Shown here one piece after another: positions 11,646 through 22,900 of a stretch of DNA of 25,467 nucleotides; within the stretch, counting starts at the first letter, position 1, and every line of letters starts with the position of its first letter. The stretch is from the NCBI GenBank assembly GCA_049999765.1, contig JBNGIQ010008894.1, positions 1-25,467 on the forward strand, written 5' to 3'. The translations under genes and the position numbers were made by a program. Below the pieces are notes generated by a model, which was not told the DNA's origin, made no database searches, and saw nothing but the letters and a program-made list of their open reading frames with translations. Source of the DNA: Phaeoceros laevis. Its lineage: Eukaryota; Anthocerotophyta; Anthocerotopsida; Notothyladales.

Positions 11646-12871
11646 TCAGCGCTTTGTCTTCTTAGGCTTAGGACTTTCATCCTCTTCATCATCGTCATCG
11701 TCGTCATCCTCATCCTCCTCATCGTCTTGTCCTGCATCTTCATCCTCTGGTTCACCATCGTCATCGTCATCTCCTTCATCGTCATCATCATCATCCCCCT
11801 TACCATCGTCATCCGCCGCATCCCCACCTTCATCGCCGTCATCATCATCATCCCCATCCTCATCGCCGTCGTCCCCCTCCTCAGCATCATCGTCCTCACC
11901 GTCACCCTCAGGATCATCATCCTCATCGTCATCATCATCGTCGTCATCTTCTCCACTGTCGTCACCATCTTCCTCTTGGTCTACAGCTTCCCCGTCTTTC
12001 TTCCCTTGTCCATTGATCAGCAGCTCTTGCCAGCGGCTGGTTTGCTTGACTCCGTCCATGGCAGGCAACAGCATGTGTTTGCCCTGATCATCACCCAAGT
12101 TGTCTCTGCATGTTTCCAAACAATGAAATCAGATCTCAGTGCTACCCTCTCCTGCAGTGACATCTCACCAGATAATCCATTGGATACAAGTGCAAGCTGC
12201 TCTTTCTAGAAATTTCTATGACCCTTACATGGAACAAAAACAAAATCTGTTAGCTCAACAAATCGAGCTGACGGAGCAAAAACGACTGCAACATGAGCGG
12301 AAGCATCCCGAAATAGGTTGCAAGTACCAGAACTGCTGGTCTCAGGGCAAAGACACCCCACGGAATTGGATGGCGTGGAAATCAGCTGACAAAATCACGA
12401 GCCGAGTGCTCTACAGGCCATTGAAAAGCACAATTGTGGCAGGCCCACAACCTTGATATCCATATTGCACAACAGGTGCGGACCGGACGCATGAATTCCA
12501 GAACTCCCCCACAAAAAGGAAGCAAACAAGAGATTTGCACAGGCCACAACAGCACCGCAATCACCACCACTTCCCTTAGTACGGCTAGGAACGGACTCAA
12601 AAAGATTCAGGGGGATAAAGGTGGGCACTCTTGGGTGAGGAATTGAAAAGCTGGAGGATGCAGGCAGGCGGGGCTACCTGGCACGGAGCTGGGCTTGCGC
12701 GAAGCAGAGAAGAGACCAAGAAGCAATAGTATGGCGTGCCAGCAGCTGGACGGCTGCAATGCAAGCCGCCTCTTCAAGGTCCACCTTGGCCAGCAGCATT
12801 GCCGAAGAGAGCTTAGCAACAGCGGCGTACCCACAGCCGACGACGACGGCCCTGCTCAAGGTCACCTCCAT
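11646..12871 (-). CDS. Very acidic Asp/Glu-rich nuclear-type protein with basic C-terminus
   Basis: Two-exon model on the - strand: 12871-12678 (ATG at 12871) and 12105-11646 (TGA at 11648-11646), 217 codons. Exon 1 ends at CCAG|GTAGCC and exon 2 begins after CATGCAG. The phases agree (two bases plus one base make an Arg codon). Exon 1 encodes MEVTLSRAVVVGCGYAAVAK and an alanine/leucine-rich, partly hydrophobic stretch. Exon 2 starts DNLGDDQGKHMLLPAMDG, then SRWQELLINGQGKK. About 100 residues of Asp/Glu/Gly follow, with runs of up to eight Asp, and the end is SPKPKKTKR. Known: plants have acidic proteins of this shape ending in a short Lys/Arg signal, often annotated only by low complexity and sometimes misnamed. 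Inferred: nuclear, perhaps histone- or nucleolus-binding. The acidic exon is credible because one frame stays open with a consistent acidic-to-basic design; exon 1 is weaker, and further small exons in the 572-nt intron cannot be excluded. Confidence 0.6.
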
Positions 12872-13710
12872 CGCCGCCGCCCTCACTCCCCTCTGCTACC
12901 ACAAAATTTCTAGAGGGTCATTTGACACCAAGAATGATAGGGGCGCCCCAAACGGAAAGGGAAGCTTCCTCGCTCGCTCGCTTGCTCCCCGAAGGTCACA
13001 AGAGCAGCGCTGAAACAAACATGCTGTCCCCACAGCTGAGCTTGGATGTGCTTGGCAACCAGGCCGGCGGCGGCGGTACCAAGATTGTGAAACACTGAGC
13101 CCAAAACCCCACCGCCTTGCGTGCCTTAAAAACCCAGAGCCCAGCAGCAGATATGTAGCTCGAGTGTCCGAGCGTACACGACCGGCACCAAGAAAGAAGC
13201 CAATTGCCCTGCGTGGCCTTGCGTGCAGTGCAAAGCGAGCAGAGGAACAGTCTCTCACTCCAGGGCCGCCAGCACACAGGCACGCATCAAGTACAAGAAA
13301 GTCCAGAAGAAGAGCAGAGATGGAGCAGACCGGGGAGGGGCGGAGCTCCAGAGATGGATCGACAGAGCTGCTCTCTCCGAGCCGTTTAACCGGCTTGACC
13401 ACGGATATGACCCTGGTTACATATAAACCAGGCTATGCCACACATATATGGTATTATCACTTACAACACAAGAAATCAAACAATTGTCTGTGGATTTTCA
13501 AAGCCTTTTGCCACTTGGCGGTTTGCAGATGTTAGTTCACAAGTTCCCAGGTTCGTACAAAGTGCATTGAAGTGGACGGCAAGGAAGGAGCACTTTATTA
13601 CAAACTCTAGAACCAAAGGACTTACAATATAAAGAATAAAAGGCTTAACTAATTAACTACAATTGTCTAGAAAAATCTACTGAGATAATAATAAATATCC
13701 TGTTCTTTGA

Positions 13711-13832
13711 GGGCTCTATTTTTTCCTTTCATGTTGTTGCATTGAGTTTTCAATGAATAAATTGCTCTAAGGGGCTCTATTATTTCCTTTCATGTTGTTG
13801 CATTGAGTTTTCAATGAATAAATTGCTCTAAG
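13711..13832. repeat. 61-bp tandem repeat abutting the gap
   Basis: Two adjacent copies, 13711-13771 and 13772-13832, differ at a single base (T to A near the start). The second copy ends exactly where the run of N begins, which suggests that the array continues into the unassembled stretch. Confidence 0.95.
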
Positions 13833-13932
13833 NNNNNNNNNNNNNNNNNNNNNNNNNNNNNNNNNNNNNNNNNNNNNNNNNNNNNNNNNNNNNNNNNNNN
13901 NNNNNNNNNNNNNNNNNNNNNNNNNNNNNNNN
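13833..13932. other. Assembly gap (100 N)
   Basis: Exactly 100 N, a conventional placeholder; the true length is unknown. Any frame drawn across it is meaningless. Confidence 0.99.
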
Positions 13933-14862
13933 GGTACTTTCTTCTTCCTACTTGTGGTTATAATAGCAGCCAAATGGCAAAAAGGTGGCTTGTAGAGTTG
14001 TAGCTACAATTAACTTCTAAGTATGCCTTATAGTAATATATTTTAGTATTCATAGTAAAAGAAAATGATAACAAAATAATCTATATAAAATCATCTTGCA
14101 AGACCACAACTTGAGACAAACAAAACAAAATGGTCATATCTTTGTCACCATTTGAAGAAAACCAAATACCTTAGGACTAAGAATAAATTAGTATTTAGAG
14201 CTTAAAGTAAATATTTTACAGTTGTGAACAACAACATACTACTTAGTTGGTTTGTTAGCTGCTTTTGTAGTAAACCATTACAAGTATGTAAGTAATGAAT
14301 CTATACTTTGCAAGATATGTTAATGAATAAATTAATTTAGTTACGAATGTAGTCAATATAGATATATTATTATGTGGCTTAAACCTTCTAGTGGGGTTTA
14401 AAGATAGCAACTTTTCGCATCAACTCTATTCGAAAACTGAGGAGGCATTTTGCTTTCTTTAAAATGTGGCTCACAAAGCACAATTTCTAGGAAGACTTCT
14501 GAATTTCTATAGTCTATTCAGCTCAAATCAAAACATTAATGTTAGGCCACAACACATGTTCATGTTTTTTGTTCAGAGCTTGTCGTGGAAGATTTGTTCT
14601 CAAGTGTGTAGCACTTAACTACAGAATAATCACTGTGTACTGATTTATGCAAATTGCGTAGTCTTTGAAGCCTAGTATATGATGATGAGAACCTCTAACT
14701 TGTCAGAAATCAATTAGTATCGAAATAATTAGTATCGAAATACGCAAACAAGTTAGTTTAGACGAACCCCTCTCTTCCATAGCTTTGAGGGTCTTGAAGT
14801 ATGGAAGATGATGCAGTACCAAGCACATCAAAGACAGAAAAAATGATAGAAATGAAGGAGAA

Positions 14863-15474
14863 ATGCAAAGTGGAGCTGCCTATAGTGAGGCAGAAGACCT
14901 GATTGAGAAAATATTTTACACTCTTGACCAAAAAATGCACCAAAAGCTACTCGAATTGTACCCCCTCTATCAGAGAAAAGGTGCAAGGAGAAACAGCGGA
15001 GAGCTGGATCTCAGAGACTGCATCAACTTGTTGCATGCCATTGGCTTAAACCCAACCAAATTGCAGCTGGAGAAGTTTCTCGCTTCAGCTAAAGAAAACG
15101 AAATTTCTCAAACGACAAAGGGGCACATTACATACGAAAATTTCGAACAGAGAATTGGAGAGGCTCTAAGGCGGGACCCAGATGGATGCAGACGGCACAC
15201 CCAAGACCAAATAGCTGCATGTTTTCAAGTTCTAGCTCCCGAAAGTAGCGAGTGCATAGAACCTCAACATCTCAAAAAACTTCTAATGGAGAAGGGAGAT
15301 TGTTTCACTGAACAAGAAGTGAAGGACATGTTTAGGGTGCGTAAAGATAAGGATACTGGAAAAGTTTATCCGCACGAGTATGGTGAGCTTGTTGCTCGAG
15401 ATGAAGTCCAAGAGTACGATATGCCTAGTAGTGAGAAAAGACTGATCCCATTAAATCCTAAATTTCAGATTTAA
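14863..15474 (+). CDS. EF-hand-like protein resembling axonemal DRC8 / EFCAB2
   Basis: A single-exon frame of 203 codons ending in TAA at 15472-15474. It has the layout of a degenerate calmodulin-like protein. There is a first helix-loop-helix (QKLLELYPLY ... LRDCINLLHAIGLNPT), then LQLEKFLASA and a GHITYENFEQRI segment. A central linker follows (CFQVLAPESSECIEPQHLKK), then GDCFTEQEVKDMF and DKDTGKVYPHEYGEL. The order and spacing match the DRC8/EFCAB2 family of the nexin-dynein regulatory complex; the calcium loops lack most acidic ligands, so calcium binding is doubtful. Length is slightly above the family norm. Oddities: it has no introns, the surroundings are AT-rich, and an A-rich tract follows the stop. 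A longer, plausible N-terminus starts with ATG at 14801 (MEDDAVPSTSKTEKM) but in another frame, stopping at 14900-14902. A frameshift or missing splice near the start is possible. It could be a functional sperm-flagellum gene or a retrocopy. Confidence 0.6.
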   Translation: MQSGAAYSEAEDLIEKIFYTLDQKMHQKLLELYPLYQRKGARRNSGELDLRDCINLLHAIGLNPTKLQLEKFLASAKENEISQTTKGHITYENFEQRIGEALRRDPDGCRRHTQDQIAACFQVLAPESSECIEPQHLKKLLMEKGDCFTEQEVKDMFRVRKDKDTGKVYPHEYGELVARDEVQEYDMPSSEKRLIPLNPKFQI

Positions 15475-16255
15475 AATAAAATAATTAAGAAAATTACAAG
15501 TCAGATTTGAAAACAGGTGCCTCCAACTTCTTCTTGATGGCAAAAGAATGTTAAATGTTTTGTGCACGAAGTTGTTTGCCTCATTGTTCACCTGCAAACG
15601 CATGCATGCATGCATCCATGGTCTCCCAACATTGTAGTCATGATACAGCCGGAGGCTTCTTGGTTGACCTTGTCCATTGCTACAGTTGTCAAGAACAAGG
15701 GTCTCCGGAGAGAAATGAATATACAAGAAGGGCAGAGTGGGCTTGACTCGCGGGGGGAACGGAAGAAGCAGCTGGCACTTCACATTCGTTGAAGTGATGG
15801 GCGTGGGCCCGTGCCCCCCTGCCCGTGCCCGGTTCTCGGTCCAGTGGACGGTGGCTGCCCGTTTCGTGCTGTCCTCCGGTCACCCGCGGGTAGACCCAAC
15901 CAGCCCACCCCACCACTACTGACTCTCGACGGGACCCCGTCACTCAGGACGCCCCGTTTCGTGGCCAACAAGCGGGTCCTTGACATGGCTCCAGTGGATT
16001 CGTCGCAGAGCATGAATTCCGGTGGGCGACGTCGTCTTTTTGAATCACGCGCCCTCTCCTTTTTGCCTCCTGCCACAATCCAGATTCTTTAGCGGCCAGC
16101 GGAGATGGATGGCTCACGGCCACCAGCTTTCTGTAATCTAGACTTATTAGTCTGGAGGCGATTGTCTACTAGCGCATGCATATTGTTGTTTACTTTTGAT
16201 ACTCTATTCGACTTCTTGCTGGCATTGATCAGCCACTCGCTAGCAAGCAAGACCC

Positions 16256-16355
16256 NNNNNNNNNNNNNNNNNNNNNNNNNNNNNNNNNNNNNNNNNNNNN
16301 NNNNNNNNNNNNNNNNNNNNNNNNNNNNNNNNNNNNNNNNNNNNNNNNNNNNNNN
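16256..16355. other. Assembly gap (100 N)
   Basis: Exactly 100 N. I see no repeat shared between its two flanks. Confidence 0.99.
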
Positions 16356-18430
16356 CACCAGCAGATCTGGGGCATTCATCCGCCATAGATAGGCTAGTCT
16401 AGAGCGAATAAGACCGCGCGCATGGGATGCTCACCGGTTGGCAGGCTCTTAGGACACACATCATTGCAGCTTGCCTGCCCGAGGAGGCAGGCAGGCTGGT
16501 GTTGTTGTGCACACAACCTCCCTCCCTGCCAACAAATGCCCGGTGCCATGCCATGCCCCTGGTGCCTGGAGTCTGGACAGCTATACTCCGTGATCAGATC
16601 CTGACACAAGCAGCTCGCAAGGATGTGGATTCTCCAGAGACAGAGTCAGATAGAGCAGAGAAAGCCAAGCCCTCTCCTGTAAATAATTTGGACTAGTAGG
16701 GGGCGTTACTAGCCCCTGCCCGCTCGCTGCTCTCACAAGGAAACACAACACCAATGTATCGGTAGTACGTACTTGAGACCATACAACAGCAGGGTAAAGA
16801 CAACAGTCTAAAATAGCCGGTTGGGTACATCCTCACCAGTGGGTGGCTGGCAGCGTTGCAATTTGCCCTCCCCCCCCCACCCTGAAAAAAAGCACGAATT
16901 TGGAAGACATGGTTGGTGCATGTGGGTGGGGACAAAATGCGCAAAGCCCCCACCTGCGTACTTCTCAGGGCTCTGAAATGTAACGAACTGCTGCTGGGTG
17001 TATGATGATATGTTGTAGCGTGGCAGCATTCCATGATTCCCACCAGTCTACAGTAGGTCGGCCAATCTGTGTAGTCTAGCCTGCTTTGATTTTGTTTGCT
17101 TGCTCCCTTGTGCTCAGGTGCATCTCTCCAGGCCCAGCTAGGGTCCTCGAGGAATGAGAAAGGTAGCTTCCGCTGCTCCCCGTCTCAGGGGCAGCGGCAG
17201 ACACAGCAGAAGGGCTACACACACTCGGCTGTCGTGATTATTGCACTTTGGGCACCGAGGCCGATTCTGTGCTCCCTTGCTGGGCTGCTACTGCTGATGA
17301 GAGGATAGAATCCCAGGAGCATTGAGGTATTATTGTGATGAGTAATAACCCACAGGAGCGTCGGTCATGGTCGGAGCAACGCACAACCACACACCTCCGG
17401 GATCTGCTGGGGCTGGGCCCTGGCCTGGCTACAAATTCCCTGTATATGACTCTTGTATTTCCTTCTAGTCCAGTGACCACCTTCGTCCTTCCTGCCGTGG
17501 AGAATAAATGCACCGGGAGGGGCCACGAGTCACAGGCTCACAGCTCTCCTCTCTCCCTGACGCCAGTGGACATCGGGGTGGCAATTTGCCAAAGCCAGCT
17601 GGGAACTGACCCAGCAAAACAGCAGTCAGAAGCTACTTTGCTTGTCCAGCCGGATTCGCTGCCACAATTCAGCTCCCAACACTTTTGCATGCGTAGACTA
17701 GGGGGCTTCAGGATTTGATGCAATGGACGGCAGGCCAGGGATGGCAAGGACGAAACCCTACGCCTCACGGAATCTGGCTAGAATAGCCAAAAGCCAACAG
17801 GGGAGGAAAGCCAGCAGTTGAGAGAGAAAAGCCAACGCAGCTGAGATGTGTTCCTGGGGTGGAGTGCTTTCAATGATTGCCCTTCTTTCTGCTGCTTGGT
17901 TTCCTTTGCTATTTCTTTCTGAGGGATCTGCCTGCAATTCCTGGAATCGAAGTTGACCCGCGTGCTTCTCATGCCTCGCCTTTCCATCAAAGGCTGCAGA
18001 AATCAAGTTCTGAGGCGTCCTCCACTACGTCATTTTTTGCAGACTGTACACACGGCCAATTGGCCCAACACATAACAAAACTGCTCTCCAGCACCGAAAT
18101 GCATTCTCTGATCCACTTGAAATCCTCTTCAGTGTGGTGTTTCAATGCATTCTGCAGGAAGGGTGCATACCCCACTTGGGCAGGTCCACCATCCATTCAT
18201 TCATTCTGGTGCACATCCAGTCCAGCGGCCAGCACTCTGGACCTGAGTACCCTTTTTTTTCTCCGCTTCCTCTGCCATCTTTTCGTGGATCAATAAATGT
18301 CTGCACTGGTCAACGAGAGCATTAAATAAAAGTAACGGCAGGTTACCTTTTCTAGCCATCTCTCTCCCCCATTTAGCCACCTGCATGTGGCCTTAACGTC
18401 CACCTGCGGGGTCCCCCTTTCACATGTGGC

Positions 18431-18476
18431 CTAGAGAGAGAAGAGAGACAGAGAGAGAGAAGAGAGAGAGAAAGAC
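18431..18476. repeat. GA-rich low-complexity tract
   Basis: Nearly uninterrupted GAGA repeats on the + strand. In plants such tracts can bind GAGA-binding BPC factors, but here they lie 1.5 kb from the nearest supported gene. Confidence 0.7.
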
Positions 18477-19994
18477 AGCAGTGCTGGCTTTTCCTGCCCC
18501 ACAACGATCTGGACAAATATCGGTTCAGGGGTTGGTGATCGCCAAACAGACCTTAGCTGCGAATCTCCCTGTAGGTAGAGGCTATCTAGATTGCCCTGGT
18601 AGCTTGATTCACTACAACTCTGATTGCTTGCGGAGGAAGGATGAGCAACAGGAATAAAAAACAGGTTTCGAATCGAAGGTCAAACAGCTTTTTTCAAGCA
18701 CCGCAAGCATCACAACAGTCTTCACCTTGTCATCTTGACCACAAACTAGCACTTCTTTGACCAGATACTGCTTCCAAATCCACCACCACGGCAGGCATAA
18801 CTCAGTGTACGCACCCTTGTAGTACGATGCTTGCTCAAATGTACGTCCCCAGCAGTGTCTGTCGTCGACTTTCCCGGGGGCCCGGGGACCCGGGGGATAA
18901 GGGAAGATGGCATTCAGACGCATTATCTCCTGTCAACCTACACAGCAGCACTCCAGAAAACAGTGACCGAAAGTCCCCGCCTTCCCAGCAGCGGTGGCAG
19001 TTGAGACTTGATACGTCTTTCCCGGCAGGCAGCCACACCTCCTCTCGCAACTCACAACTGGAACTGTAGCATAAGCCCCAGGTAAAGTTCCAAGGTAGAA
19101 TACTGCAACTACCGCAGGAGCATGACACCGACATCATAGCGTAGCAAGAACCTCGTGAGAGAAGTACACACGCTAATCCAAGCACCACTGTCATCTGGCA
19201 TTCTCCTCATCACCTCGCTAGGCTTGATTGAGCCCTAAACGAGTGGCTCTGCAGTAGAAAGTAGAAAGTGACAACACGCGAGGTACAGGAGCCAGCCGAC
19301 GCGATCATGCACTGACAGTATCTCACCATTTCGAGTCCGATGCTCGGCAGCCTGGAGGTGCTGGTCAGCTGGCTGGATTCCTCTCCCAAAGCTACTTCTT
19401 CCAGCTTCAGCTGTGCGCCAGACAATTTTGCATGGAGGCAAGGCATTTTTCAACTCCTTGTATGTCTTGAGTGCGCGGCCAGACCATTCAATTAGGAGTC
19501 TGAAATCACATAAAGTGAGTTCTCACAAAGCACGCTCTTGCACTTGACCTACTCTCATGAGCGGCCGTTACCACATCATCATGCTCTCAGACGGCGCACG
19601 CAGGAGATCGGACATCACAGCATAAGCAGGTGATGTTCTGAGAAGTGATCACATCAGAAGGGTGTGCAAGGCACAAAAGTGCTTAAAAACACAGTAGCCA
19701 AACCGTTCAATCTCAAAATTTGAAAACCCATGGCGGAAACCTAGACCGTCGTGAGCATGTCGACTCGTCATCGATAAGTCAATGCAGGCATTCACCAAAG
19801 TTTGAGCAGGAGAACAACAGGACTTTTGTGATGAGCTGCGTCCTCTGACGTTCTAATACCTGTGACATGCGAGTTTACAGTATGTCCCCCCTTCCACAGG
19901 AAACACATTGTATACAGTCTGCCCTCACAAGCTGCAACTGTTCAGATTTTACTGTCGCTTCTGTGCGACTTACTGATGTTTTTGTTTGCGCCAG

Positions 19995-22900
19995 ATGAGT
20001 TCGAGTTGTAAGTCGGATGGCAATGTGTGCACCAGTTCCTTCCGGGAAGAGCAACTAAGTGTGCTCCTCTGTATGGGTTTTGAACTCGAAGCTGCACAGG
20101 CAGCTCTGATGCGCACTGATTCGGTAGAAAATGCAATCGATCACCTTTTAGGTTCATGGTCAACGCAGCCTCCTGCTCCTGCCTACGATGTATCAGATGG
20201 AATTGCCATGTCCTTGAATGATGCTGTCATGTCCTCGGAATTTCGCAAGAGCTACGCAAGGTCGGATGAGAGGAAACCTACGTCTTCCCAGGCAAGCCGG
20301 AAAGGAAAGAGTGTAGCTAGCAAGCTGAAAAAGAGGTTGCAGCCGCTGGCGAACAATCTGGTTGCTAGTCTATCAGTGGAAGGGGACTCTGTTGGAAACA
20401 CAACGTTAAATCTTCTGAAAAAGCAAAGGCTAGAAGATTGTGGAGACTGCTCTGCCGAATCCTTTTCTTTCATGAACCCCTCAACACAGCTGCAGGACAG
20501 TGGCAGGTGTTCAGGTTTAGAAACAAGTAAAGCTATTGCAGTTACAAACATTGGTGCCATCACGTCAAAACAGCCATTGCCTGGTAGGAATCAGGTCGCA
20601 GGCCACAGCTGGAAACATGTGATGTCTGGAGATGATGTGGCTGGTTTGGATTGGGAGCAACGTGCCCTGGGAGCCTTAGAAAATCACTTTGGGCACCAAG
20701 AGTTAAAGCCTTTTCAAAGGGAGGCCTTGGAAGCCTGGGCAGCACACCAGGATTGTTTTGTGGTTTCAGCAACTGGTTCTGGTTTGTATAGCACTGACTG
20801 CTATTCTGGTTGATTGTAGCTTTGCATCTCTTAGCTAGATGGCTCTCACCTTAGATGTTTTTATGCATGGCAAACGTTATTGTTACCCACAAAGCAAGAG
20901 CTTTTATTGTGCCTGGCTGCCACCCATCGGATTGCAGGTAAATCTCTCTGCTTTCAACTGCCTGCCTTGATAACAGGCAAGGTGGTCGTTGTCATCTCAC
21001 CATTGATAAGTCTTATGCACGACCAGTGCATGCAGCTTGCACGGCACGGTATCTCTGCCTGCTTTCTTGGATCTGGTCAGCCAGATCCTGCTGTTGAGAG
21101 GGATGCCCTAGCTGGTGTGTATTCTCTTGTGTATCTCTGTCCAGAGACTCTTATCCGGTGAGCTGGAGCTTCTTGAGTTACTACAATGCAACTAGCATCA
21201 CTGTTTCCTTCCGCATCCTTGGGATTCTACTCAGTTTCAGGGCACGGGTGGCTTGGGCTGTAGATTGGTTGGAGGTATTCAAGAGCTTGCGAGATGCCGC
21301 GGGATTGCACTTTTTGCTGTTGACGAGGCACACTGCGTTTCTAAATGGGGGCATGATTTTCGGCCTGACTACAGGTGAGGTCGTATTCCTAGCTTTGAGG
21401 CAGTATATTTCTACGGCCCTTTGACTAGCATTTATGCTTTGTTTTTTAACGCTTTGTATTTCTCGTAGGAAGCTGTCTGTGCTAAGGACTAAATTTACAG
21501 CCAAAGCATGTGCTCTTTGTGAGCAGGTGCCAATAATGGCCCTTACAGCAACTGCCACTTCTAGAGTGCGAGAGGACATTCTACAAAGTCTTTGCTTTGA
21601 GAAAGAAAATTCGAGGGTTGTCCTGACAACTCTATTCAGACCCAATTTGAGATTCTCTGTACGTTGTTGACCCAAAGCGAGCACTTTCAACAGTTTTTGG
21701 CACATTGCAAATGGCTGCAACCCCTGATTATCTTGCTGTACTATGCCAAAACAGATTATGGTGGTTCTCTTCTCTTTGGCAGGTGAAGCACAGCAAAACA
21801 ATGAGGTTTTCTTCATATGACAGGGATTTTGCCGATTTGATACAGTACTATAACAACCAGCAAACAACTCACCAGAACAATGGGTCCAGCGGTTCTCTAA
21901 CTATGGAAGCAGAAAGATGCTCGGATGCAACAAATGAGGAGGAAGAAACCATTGATGACACTGAGTTGGATGAACAGTATCTCGAAGACAATGAATTGGA
22001 TGAACGGATAGGAGGAGACTTTGATGGTACATGTTTGACTTTTTGGTCGCCAGACGATTGCAAATATTTGGTGTGTGGAAGTTTATCTCGTAGTGCTTTA
22101 GCAATTGATGCTTTGGTTCTAAGGTAGATGGTCATGTGTCTCGTGTGTTTCCAGTGACTTTTGGGCAATCAAATTTGCAAAGACTCAAAGAAGAAAGGGC
22201 ATGTTCTGAAAGAAGGACCACGTGCAGTGCTCAAGATACTAGAAAAGGGCCTTCAATCGTGTATATGCCGACAAGGAAAGAGACAGTGAGACTGGCTAAT
22301 TACTTGAAGGAACGAGGGGTTCTTGCGAAACCATATAATGCAAAGGTACGGAACACTGGCCTGTCATTCTATTTCTAGCGGTGAGGTGGCTTTGCTCCAA
22401 ACATGTAATAATTCAGCATTCCCAAAGCCTAGTTCTCTAGTGAACTGTGCTTGAGTACTCCATGTATTTTTCCTGTGCATCCACAGTTGTCCAGGAGCCA
22501 TCTGAGACAGGTGCATGAGGAGTTTCAAGCTGGTTCTCTACAGGTGGGAGGGAAGCAGCGAGTCTTCTTTTAATGTATACATGTTTAGAAATCCTTTCTA
22601 GTCTCACTGGTCAAGGAACACATGATGCCACTTGCAGCCAACAGGATGCCGCATTTGACTGTGGGAATCTTGATCTGTGAACTTTCTCGCTCAAGTTTTT
22701 AATAGGCACGATCTGGAGATGCAGGTGGTTGTTGCAACCATTGCCTTTGGGATGGGAATCAACAAACCAAACATCAGACACATTATCCACTACGGATGGC
22801 CCCAGGTAGGACTTGATGTTCTGCAAGCAAGTAAAAGTCCTGCTGCATGTGGAGGTACCGGTGTTTTGAATCGCGTTATCCTTATTAACACAGAATCTTT

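Larger units (their letters stand above)
12872..14800. other. Intergenic, changing from GC-rich to AT-rich, with a gap
   Basis: From 12872 to about 13400 the sequence is GC-rich and probably holds the 5' leader and promoter of the - strand acidic-protein gene. From about 13430 on it becomes AT-rich, contains the 61-bp repeat and the first gap, and shows no coding frame longer than noise up to 14800. Confidence 0.5.
15475..19994. other. Long stretch without a supported gene
   Basis: No frame here shows a domain, a run of codons with protein-like composition, or matching splice sites that I could chain. Elements seen: an alternating CATG tract at about 15600-15616, the second gap, a C-run near 16869, a GA-rich tract at 18431-18476 and a G/C-only tract at 18873-18896. 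The last part before 19995 should include the RecQ promoter and 5' leader; TTTGCGCCAG directly before the ATG could also be a splice acceptor. Confidence 0.5.

Noticed and set aside
11727-12209. 160-codon + strand frame rich in Ile/Val, looking like a membrane protein
   Set aside because: It is the antisense shadow of the Asp/Glu codon repeats (GAT/GAC read backwards as ATC/GTC) of the acidic-protein exon.
12896-13402. 168-codon - strand frame
   Set aside because: It lies in the GC-rich 5' region of the acidic-protein gene, where overlapping frames are open in all phases; there is no domain.
17290-17345. TGATGA motifs suggesting a C/D-box snoRNA
   Set aside because: No matching CTGA box or terminal stem at a suitable distance.
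18655-18690. TTCGAATC-like segment suggesting a tRNA T-arm on the - strand
   Set aside because: No acceptor stem, anticodon arm or D-arm can be assembled around it.
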